This document shows, piece by piece, positions 1 to 5,048 of a DNA stretch of 6,920 nt (position 1 is its first letter; every line of letters begins with the position of its first letter). Source of the stretch: Anaerolineae bacterium CG2_30_64_16 (lineage in GTDB: Bacteria; Chloroflexota; Anaerolineae; CG2-30-64-16). The notes under the pieces are model-generated. The model had not been told where the DNA came from. It made no database searches and saw only the letters and a list, made by a program, of their open reading frames with translations. The position numbers and the translations under genes were made by a program. The DNA lies in the NCBI GenBank assembly GCA_001871755.1, contig MNXL01000385.1, positions 1 through 6,920 on the forward strand, in the 5' to 3' direction.

Positions 1-82
1 CCATCTGCCATCTGCCATCTGCCATCTGCCATCTGCCATTTGCCATCTGCCATCTGCCATCTGCCATCTGCCATCTGCCATT
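1..82. repeat. CCATCTG heptamer tandem array
   Basis: Eleven back-to-back copies of the 7-bp unit CCATCTG run from the first base, followed by a partial copy (CCATT). Copy 6 (36-42) carries one substitution, CCATTTG; the others are identical. The array may continue to the left of the window. It ends directly at the ribosome binding site of the next gene, so no promoter can be seen upstream of that gene here. The unit has no stop codon in any of its six frames. Heptamer arrays of this kind resemble the STRR sequences of cyanobacteria; calling it the same class is an inference. Confidence 0.97.
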
Positions 83-88
83 GAGGTG
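83..88 (+). promoter_or_regulatory. Shine-Dalgarno sequence GAGGTG
   Basis: GAGGTG lies four bases before ATG 93, with its GAGG core six bases before it. It starts on the first base after the heptamer array. It supports ATG 93 over the in-frame TTG at 81, which would overlap the repeat and the ribosome binding site. Confidence 0.65.
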
Positions 89-92
89 CCCT

Positions 93-1685
93 ATGCGACG
101 TTGGAACGGTTGGGGAGACGACACGATCGTTCACCCGTTCAGTGACTCGGCGGCCCGGTTCCTGGAAACGCTCGTCGGACCCGGCACGCCTCCCCATGAC
201 GTCGATCTGGCCGACGTCGTCGGCCGCGTGCCCGCATCACGCCTGCCGGCCCATCCGTTGGTCTCCACGGAGCCGATCGACCGGGTGCGCCACGCGCGCG
301 GCCAGAGCTTTCCCGACTGGGTCGCGCTGCGCAGCGGCCAGATCAGAACCTTCCCGGATGGCGTCGCCTACCCCCTCGCCGACGCAGACGTACGCGACCT
401 CCTCCGGTACGCGGCGGTCGTCGGCGCCAGGCTCATCCCCTACGGGGGCGGGACCAGCGTGGTCGGCCACATCAACCCGTTGCCGGGCGACACCCCCGTT
501 CTGACCGTGGACATGGGCCGCCTCAACCGCCTGCGGCGGCTCGACGAGATCAGCGGCCTGGCGACCTTCGGCGCGGGGATCACCGGCCCCGATTTGGAGG
601 CGCAACTACGTGCGCGTGGCTGCACCCTCGGCCACTTCCCCCAATCGTTCGATTACTCGACCCTGGGCGGCTGGATCGCCACCCGCTCCAGCGGGCAACA
701 ATCGCTGGGCTACGGCCGGATCGAAAAGCTCTTTGCCGGCGGGCGGCTCGAAGCGCCGGCAGGCGCCTTGGAATTGCCCCCCTTCCCCGCCTCAGCGGCC
801 GGTCCCGATCTACGCGAGTTGGTACTGGGCTCGGAAGGCCGGCTGGGCATCTTGACCGAGGCCACCGTGCGCGTCACACCGCTGCCGGAGCGCGCAGACT
901 TCCACGCCGTCTTCTTTCGCGACTGGGACCACGGCCGGGCCGCGGTGCGCGAGATCATGCAGGCGCGGCTGCCCCTCTCGCTGCTGAGGCTGAGCACCGC
1001 GGTCGAGACGCAGACCACCCTGGCCCTGGCCGGTCACGAGCGGTTGATCGCCGCCCTGGAACGACTCCTGGCAACCCGCGGCGCAGGAGAGAACAAGTGC
1101 ATGTTGCTGCTGGGGTTCACCGGCCGCGAAGCCGTCATCAAGGCGGCCCGCAAAGAAACGCTAGGCATCGCCGGGGACCACGGTGGCATCCGTGTCGGCA
1201 AGACCTTTGGCAAGCAGTGGCACAAGAGCCGGTTCCGCACGCCCTATCTCCGCAACACCCTTTGGGAACGCGGCTACGCCATCGACACGCTGGAGACCGC
1301 GACCGACTGGACCACCGTCCCGGCGCTGGTCGACGCCATCGAGAACGCGCTCCGCACCGCGCTGCACGAATTCGCCGAGCAGGTGCACGTCTTCACCCAC
1401 CTGTCGCACCTCTACCCGTACGGTTCGAGCATCTACACCACCTACCTCTTTCGCATCACGGCCGACCCGGCCGAAACGCTGGCGCGCTGGCAACGCATGA
1501 AGCAGGCCGCCAGCCAGGCGATCGTCGATCTCGGCGGCACCATCAGTCACCAGCACGGCGTCGGCATCGATCACCTGCCCTACCTGGAGGCCGAAAAAGG
1601 GGCGCTGGGGATGGCCGCTCTGCGCGAACTGTGTCGCGTGTTCGATCCGGCGGGGATGATGAATGGGGGGAAGCTGGTTGCGTAA
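93..1685 (+). CDS. FAD-binding oxidase, alkyl-DHAP synthase (AGPS)-like
   Basis: The 530-residue flavoprotein belongs to the VAO/PCMH fold (FAD_binding_4 plus C-terminal oxidase domain). The N-terminal RRWNGWGDD resembles the start of AGPS proteins. The FAD-binding segment includes PYGGGTSVVG (residues 116-125). The AGPS-like substrate/FAD region QSFDYSTLGGWIATRSSG begins at 184. HQHGVG (486-491) matches the conserved histidine motif of AGPS, and the protein ends with DPAGMMNGGKLVA, the usual family ending. AGPS (EC 2.5.1.26) exchanges the acyl chain of acyl-DHAP for a fatty alcohol in ether-lipid synthesis. Many bacterial relatives are untested, so the reaction is uncertain though the fold is not. 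The next intact gene is glpD, which makes DHAP. The stop codon lies inside the first unit of the following heptamer array. A D-lactate or glycolate dehydrogenase-type oxidase is the main alternative. Confidence 0.88.
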   Translation: MRRWNGWGDDTIVHPFSDSAARFLETLVGPGTPPHDVDLADVVGRVPASRLPAHPLVSTEPIDRVRHARGQSFPDWVALRSGQIRTFPDGVAYPLADADVRDLLRYAAVVGARLIPYGGGTSVVGHINPLPGDTPVLTVDMGRLNRLRRLDEISGLATFGAGITGPDLEAQLRARGCTLGHFPQSFDYSTLGGWIATRSSGQQSLGYGRIEKLFAGGRLEAPAGALELPPFPASAAGPDLRELVLGSEGRLGILTEATVRVTPLPERADFHAVFFRDWDHGRAAVREIMQARLPLSLLRLSTAVETQTTLALAGHERLIAALERLLATRGAGENKCMLLLGFTGREAVIKAARKETLGIAGDHGGIRVGKTFGKQWHKSRFRTPYLRNTLWERGYAIDTLETATDWTTVPALVDAIENALRTALHEFAEQVHVFTHLSHLYPYGSSIYTTYLFRITADPAETLARWQRMKQAASQAIVDLGGTISHQHGVGIDHLPYLEAEKGALGMAALRELCRVFDPAGMMNGGKLVA

Positions 1686-1737
1686 GACGTAAAACGAAAA
1701 GCGTAAAACGAAAGGTGTGAAGTGAAAAGCGTAAAGG
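1682..1737. repeat. GTAAAAC/GAAAAGC-type degenerate heptamer array
   Basis: Eight consecutive 7-bp units fit a GTAAAAC / GAAAAGC pattern with substitutions. The first unit contains the TAA stop of the AGPS-like gene (1683-1685), and the last contributes the start of the ribosome binding site of the next reading frame. The ten bases ACGTAAAACG (1687-1696) are the exact reverse complement of 2111-2120, in the array on the far side of the broken gene. The two arrays are therefore inverted copies flanking it. This family can create stop codons (TAA). Confidence 0.88.
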
Positions 1738-1740
1738 AGG
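1733..1740 (+). promoter_or_regulatory. Strong Shine-Dalgarno AAAGGAGG
   Basis: AAAGGAGG sits four bases before ATG 1745. It is the best ribosome binding site in the window, although the gene it serves is broken. It partly overlaps the last heptamer of the array. It suggests that the reading frame starting at 1745 was once a functional gene. Confidence 0.8.
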
Positions 1741-1744
1741 ACGC

Positions 1745-2064
1745 ATGACCTACGAAGAGTGGGAGGAGGCCGTACCCGAAGCAATCAAAGCTGACTCGCT
1801 CTGGCGAATGAAGGCGTATCGGCTGGCGCTGTTCCTGGCTGACCTGGGTATCCTCTCAATAATTCGGGGTGGTTGTGGCCGGTCTCCTGACCGAGCCACA
1901 GCAAGCGATTCCCCGAAGAATTGAGAAGATACCCGGACCAGAGAGGACGAAAGTTGCAGGAGCCAGGTCCGACCTACGAGATCGCGGCTGGCGCATCGCC
2001 AAACATCCTGGAGCAGGCCATCCCTATCGACGACCTGCTCCACAACGTCCCGCTCCCAACCTGA
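1745..2064 (+). pseudogene. Broken four-helix-bundle protein gene (S23/IVP-like)
   Basis: From ATG 1745 the frame reads MTYEEWEEAVPEAIKADSLW, then RMKAYRLALFLADLG. This resembles the N-terminus of four-helix-bundle (23S rRNA intervening-sequence/S23-type) proteins as remembered from Chloroflexota. At 1846 the homology stops in an 89-bp palindromic element, and the frame ends at TGA 1922-1924 (59 codons). Past the element a different frame (+2) reads PDQRGRKLQEPGPTYEIAAG and ends IPIDDLLHNVPLPT with a stop at 2062-2064, which fits the C-terminal tail of the same family. The helix-rich centre is missing and the two ends are out of frame, so the gene cannot make the full protein. A 59-residue product from 1745-1924 could still be translated from the strong ribosome binding site. 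Family assignment is from memory of sequence patterns. Confidence 0.72.
1846..1934. repeat. 89-bp palindromic (MITE/REP-like) element
   Basis: The outer arms 1846-1869 (GGGTATCCTCTCAAT...CGGGG) and 1911-1934 (CCCCG...ATTGAGAAGATACCC) are inverted repeats of 24 bases with three mismatches. Nested inside is a second hairpin, 1874-1900: TGTGGC and CGGTC pair with GACCG and GCCACA around a TCCT loop, with one bulged A. It encodes no protein and carries no transposase, so any mobility would depend on enzymes elsewhere. No clear target-site duplication is visible. It sits exactly where the core of the four-helix-bundle gene should be. Confidence 0.8.
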
Positions 2065-2082
2065 TTCCACCGACGCAACACA

Positions 2083-2131
2083 TGTTTTGCGTTTTGCGTT
2101 TCACGTTTCACGTTTTACGTTTTCCGCTTTC
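2083..2131. repeat. CGTTTTA/CGTTTCA-type degenerate heptamer array
   Basis: Seven units of 7 bp are TGTTTTG, CGTTTTG, CGTTTCA (twice), CGTTTTA, CGTTTTC and CGCTTTC. They are related in inverted orientation to the array at 1682-1737. The array ends on the base before the Shine-Dalgarno sequence of glpD. Confidence 0.9.
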
Positions 2132-2135
2132 GGAG
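2132..2135 (+). promoter_or_regulatory. Shine-Dalgarno GGAG for glpD
   Basis: GGAG lies six bases before ATG 2142. It sets the start of glpD: the same frame is open further upstream to 1869, but that stretch crosses the palindromic element, the pseudogene and the repeat array and has no GlpD similarity. Confidence 0.65.
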
Positions 2136-2141
2136 TCACCC

Positions 2142-3944
2142 ATGTTCCCACCCACCTACCGAACCCAACTCTGGTCCCGTCTCGATACCCCCTGGGACAT
2201 CATCGTCATCGGCGGGGGCATCACCGGCGCGGGGATCCTACGTGAGGCCGCGCGCCTGGGCCTGCGCGGCCTGCTGCTGGAACAACGCGACTTCGCCTGG
2301 GGCACCTCCAGCCGCTCGTCGAAGCTGGTGCACGGCGGGCTGCGCTACCTGAAGCAGGGCAAGGTCAGGTTGACCCGCGCATCCGTCCAGGAGCGGGAGC
2401 GCCTGCTCGATGAAGGCCCGGGACTGATCGACCCGCTCGGTTTCCTGCTGGCGACCTACAAGGGGGACCGGCCAGGCCGCCGGATGTACCAGGCGGGGCT
2501 GTCGATCTACGACCTGCTGGCGCTGCAATGGAGCCATCGCTATTACAACGCGGCCGACTTCGAACTGCTCGCACCGCACGTCACCGGCGAGGCGCTACAG
2601 GGTGGCTTCCACTACGAGGACGCGCAGACCGACGATGCCCGGCTGGTCTTGCGCGTGATCCAGGAAGCGGTGGCCGACGGCGCCGCAGCGCTGAACTACG
2701 CCGCGGTCGAAGGGCTACTCCATGCGCCGACCGGCGCTCCCGACCAGCGTGGCCCGGTGATCGGCGTTCGGGTAGTCGATCGCGGCCGGCCCCACGGCCG
2801 CACTGCCGAGGTCCGCGCCCGCGCCGTGATCAACGCCACCGGCACGTGGGCCGACCGGCTGCGCGGCCAGGCCGGCCCTGAGCCTGGAGACAAGCGCCGC
2901 GCGGGTGGCCACATCCGGCCGCTGCGCGGCAGCCACCTGATCTTCCCGGCCTGGCGCCTGCCGATCGCCCAGGCCCTGAGCTTCCTGCACCCGATAGACC
3001 GGCGCCCCGTGTTCATCTTCCCCTGGGAAGGGGTCACCCTGGTGGGTACCACCGATGTGGACCACGACCAGCCGCTGGAAGAGGAGCCGCGCATCAGCCC
3101 GGCGGAAACCGCCTACCTGATGGCCGCGGTCGAGGCCCAGTTCCCATCGCTGAACTTGACGCTGGAGGACGTCACCGCGACCCTCGCCGGCGTGCGGCCT
3201 GTGATCGGCAGCGGCAAGGCCGACCCGTCCAAAGAAGCGCGCGACCACGTGATCTGGCACGACAACGGCCTGCTGACCGTGACGGGCGGCAAGCTGACCA
3301 CCTTCCGCCGGATCGCGCTCGATGCCCTCAAGGCGGTGCACGACCGCCTGCCCGACCTGCCCGAGCCGGATGACAAGGTGCCGGTGCTGAATCCAATCAA
3401 CGTGAAGCTCTCCGGGGACGGCGCCCTGGACGAAGCGAGCCGCCGGCGGCTGTTGGGCCGCTACGCGGCCGAAGCCCAGGCGCTCGTGGCCGCCGCCCGA
3501 TCAGGGGAGCTGACACCGATCGAGGGTACCCAGACCCTCTGGGCTGAGCTGCGCTGGGCCGCCCGCGCCGAGGCAGTGCTGCACCTCGATGACCTGCTGT
3601 TGCGCCGCACCCGCCTGGGCCTGTTGCTGCCGAACGGTGGTGAGGCACTGTTGTCGCGGGTCGAAGCCATCTGCCGGGAAGAGCTGGGATGGGATGCCGC
3701 GCGCTGGGAAACGGAAGTGACCGCCTACCGGGCGCTGTGGCGCAGGTGCTACAGCCCCCCCGACCCGGCGACCGTCCCTGACTGGCGGGTGATGCTGGCA
3801 GAAGCGCGCACACGACGCCAGGTCGCTCGACAAACGCGCCGGCGGCGCCTGATTAGAGGCACGGAGATCAGCGGTGTCTTGATGGGACTGGCGTTCATAT
3901 TGGGAGGGGTCTGGCTGTTCCGCAGGCGGCGCAGGTGCGGCTGA
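2142..3944 (+). CDS. glpD: FAD-dependent glycerol-3-phosphate dehydrogenase
   Basis: GlpD oxidises sn-glycerol-3-phosphate to DHAP and passes electrons to the quinone pool at the inner face of the membrane. The 600-residue protein begins with a Rossmann FAD site, DIIVIGGGITGAGI (19-32), with E47 closing the motif. The GlpD signature GTSSRSSKLVHGGLRYL follows (54-70). INATGTWADRL (230-240), GTTDVDHD (302-309) and VTGGKLTTFRR (380-390) complete the flavin and substrate domain. A C-terminal DAO_C-type domain follows, roughly residues 400-540. It is longer than the about 500 residues of E. coli GlpD: a basic stretch (RQTRRRRLIRG, 563-573) leads to a hydrophobic helix (about 576-593) and an RRRRR cap. 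This looks like a tail anchor. The AGPS-like gene upstream is oriented the same way, but the cassette between them makes co-transcription uncertain. Confidence 0.95.
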   Translation: MFPPTYRTQLWSRLDTPWDIIVIGGGITGAGILREAARLGLRGLLLEQRDFAWGTSSRSSKLVHGGLRYLKQGKVRLTRASVQERERLLDEGPGLIDPLGFLLATYKGDRPGRRMYQAGLSIYDLLALQWSHRYYNAADFELLAPHVTGEALQGGFHYEDAQTDDARLVLRVIQEAVADGAAALNYAAVEGLLHAPTGAPDQRGPVIGVRVVDRGRPHGRTAEVRARAVINATGTWADRLRGQAGPEPGDKRRAGGHIRPLRGSHLIFPAWRLPIAQALSFLHPIDRRPVFIFPWEGVTLVGTTDVDHDQPLEEEPRISPAETAYLMAAVEAQFPSLNLTLEDVTATLAGVRPVIGSGKADPSKEARDHVIWHDNGLLTVTGGKLTTFRRIALDALKAVHDRLPDLPEPDDKVPVLNPINVKLSGDGALDEASRRRLLGRYAAEAQALVAAARSGELTPIEGTQTLWAELRWAARAEAVLHLDDLLLRRTRLGLLLPNGGEALLSRVEAICREELGWDAARWETEVTAYRALWRRCYSPPDPATVPDWRVMLAEARTRRQVARQTRRRRLIRGTEISGVLMGLAFILGGVWLFRRRRRCG

Positions 3945-4178
3945 GCCGCCGCGGAGTCTGTCGCACGAGTCGTCTGCTATCGCAGCTTGTAGACTTCGCG
4001 TCGGCGCCTGACAAAGTGAACAATGATCGACTGCGTAGTACTTTGCGGCGGAAATCCTTGTGCAGTTGAAGGAAATGCGCAAAGTACTTTAAACAGTTGG
4101 ATGGCGTGTTCTGCAACTGCCAAAGGGCTTACGCCCAACTGTAGTAGTCTGGCCGAAAGTTTAGGACCTCGGGGCGCT
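3945..4178. other. Non-coding gap with interleaved inverted repeats
   Basis: No convincing gene was found. AGTACTTTGCG (4037-4047) is exactly complementary to 4078-4088, and AAAGTACTTT (4081-4090) is itself palindromic. GCAGTTG (4062-4068) pairs with CAACTGC (4114-4120), ACAGTTGG (4093-4100) with CCAACTGT (4135-4142), and GGGC (4125-4128) with GCCC (4133-4136). The pairs overlap, so they would compete or form a pseudoknot-like fold. There is no T-run after any stem, so none is a standard intrinsic terminator. The gap lacks the heptamer arrays seen at the other junctions. Confidence 0.6.
4037..4088. repeat. 11-bp perfect inverted repeat
   Basis: AGTACTTTGCG at 4037-4047 and its reverse complement at 4078-4088 are separated by 30 bases. 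It could be an operator, an RNA hairpin or the ends of a small decayed element; the sequence does not decide which. Confidence 0.6.
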
Positions 4179-4207
4179 TTGACCTTTCACTTTTGACATG
4201 GTAAAAT
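4179..4207 (+). promoter_or_regulatory. Sigma70-type promoter for the glycosyltransferase
   Basis: The -35 box TTGACC (4179-4184) and -10 box TAAAAT (4202-4207) are separated by exactly 17 bases. Transcription would begin near 4213-4216, at or just before ATG 4216, so the mRNA would have almost no leader. No Shine-Dalgarno sequence precedes that ATG. Confidence 0.72.
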
Positions 4208-4215
4208 CGCGCATT

Positions 4216-4989
4216 ATGCCTTCCAACACACACGCCACGTCCAACGCGACGCCGACCACCAGAGTCATCGTGGTGATCCCGACCTTCAACGAAGCGGACA
4301 ACCTGCCCGCGCTGGTGGCCGAGTTGCACGCTCTCGCCATTCCCGGTTTGGCGGTGCTGGTGGTGGACGACAATTCACCTGACGGCACCGGACGAGTCGC
4401 CGACATGCTGGTCGGGCGTTTCCCCGGCGTCGTGTACGTCCGGCACCGCCCTGAAAAGCAAGGGCTCGGCCGCGCCTACCTGGACGGGTTCACGCGGGCG
4501 CTGGGCATGGGCGCCGATTTCATCGTTCAGATGGACGCAGATTTCTCGCACCCGCCCAGCACCATCCCGATCATGCTGGAGGCGATCCAGAAATTCGACG
4601 TCGTCGTAGGCTCGCGCTACACCGCCGGCGGCCAACTGGATGAGCAATGGAGCTGGTGGCGCCGCTTCCTGAGCTGGTGGGCGAATGAGATCTGGTCTCG
4701 ACGGCTGCTTGGGCTGCAGACCCGCGACATCACGGCGGGCTTCAAGTGCTGGCGGCGGGCCACCCTGCTTGGCATCGGGCTGGAACGCGTGGCCTCCGAT
4801 GGCTATGCCTTCCAGGTGGAAATGGCCTACCTGACTGAGCGCCTGGGCTATCGCGTCCTGGAGATCCCCATCCACTTCGAAGACCGGCGCATCGGCAGAT
4901 CCAAAATGAGCGTGCCGGTGAAATTCCAGGGCGCGGTGGACGTGATTCGCATCTGGTGGAGACACCGCGGGCTGGAAGCTGGAAGCTAG
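4216..4989 (+). CDS. GT2 polyprenol-phosphate sugar synthase (DPM1-like)
   Basis: This 257-residue GT-A glycosyltransferase resembles dolichol/polyprenol-phosphate mannose synthase. It would transfer a hexose from a nucleotide sugar to polyprenyl phosphate at the cytoplasmic face. Visible motifs are VIPTFNEADNLP (20-31), VVDDNSPDGTG (49-59), the metal-binding MDADFSH with the DAD triad at 107-109, VVGSRYTAGG, DITAGFKCWRR, GYAFQVEMAY and FEDRRIGRSKMS. No C-terminal membrane helices are present, so it is the single-domain soluble type. ATG 4198 in the same frame was rejected because it lies between the -35 and -10 boxes of the promoter. The last codons and the TAG stop are part of a GGAAGCT heptamer array. 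The YfhO gene starts 56 bases downstream and could use the lipid-linked sugar. The sugar cannot be read from sequence. Confidence 0.92.
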   Translation: MPSNTHATSNATPTTRVIVVIPTFNEADNLPALVAELHALAIPGLAVLVVDDNSPDGTGRVADMLVGRFPGVVYVRHRPEKQGLGRAYLDGFTRALGMGADFIVQMDADFSHPPSTIPIMLEAIQKFDVVVGSRYTAGGQLDEQWSWWRRFLSWWANEIWSRRLLGLQTRDITAGFKCWRRATLLGIGLERVASDGYAFQVEMAYLTERLGYRVLEIPIHFEDRRIGRSKMSVPVKFQGAVDVIRIWWRHRGLEAGS

Positions 4990-5003
4990 AGGCTGGATGC
5001 TGG
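4974..5003. repeat. GGAAGCT heptamer array
   Basis: Four 7-bp units (GGAAGCT twice, AGAGGCT, GGATGCT) and a final GG. The first two encode the last residues of the glycosyltransferase, and the join of units 2 and 3 makes its TAG stop (4987-4989). The unmutated unit has no stop in any frame; the stop arises from the A that begins the variant unit AGAGGCT. Confidence 0.88.
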
Positions 5004-5013
5004 TTTCCATTCT

Positions 5014-5048
5014 CCAATGCCAATAACTAATACCCAATACCGAATATG
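5014..5048. repeat. CCAATAC-type degenerate heptamer array
   Basis: Degenerate units (CCAATGC, CAATAAC, TAATACC, CAATACC, GAATATG) run up to and include the ATG start (5046-5048) of the YfhO gene. The 18 bases 5029-5046 recur exactly at 6332-6349 inside that gene, showing it is the same repeat family. Confidence 0.85.

Noticed and set aside
1..82. CRISPR array
   Set aside because: The units are 7 bp and directly adjacent, with no spacers.
81..92. TTG start at 81 for the AGPS-like gene
   Set aside because: It overlaps the repeat end and the Shine-Dalgarno sequence; ATG 93 is well placed and begins the family-like RRWNGWGDD.
1161..1784. A 207-codon minus-strand reading frame
   Set aside because: It is antisense to the AGPS-like gene and the heptamer array, with no domain; a typical high-GC shadow.
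1840..1940. Target-site duplication around the 89-bp palindrome
   Set aside because: The flanks CCT and GGA show no direct repeat, and gene material is missing, so the junctions are not simple.
1869..2141. N-terminal extension of glpD
   Set aside because: The frame is open, but it reads through the palindrome, pseudogene and repeat array out of their own frames and shows no GlpD similarity.
2715..3341. A 208-codon minus-strand reading frame
   Set aside because: It is antisense to well-conserved GlpD motifs and has no recognisable features.
4037..4090. Intrinsic terminator of glpD
   Set aside because: The stem has a 30-base loop, is AT-rich at its base and has no following T-run.
3895..4116. 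A 73-codon minus-strand gene in the glpD downstream gap
   Set aside because: It overlaps the glpD end, has no clear ribosome binding site and matches no family I recognise.
4375..5037. A 220-codon minus-strand reading frame
   Set aside because: It is antisense to the conserved glycosyltransferase motifs and runs into two repeat arrays.
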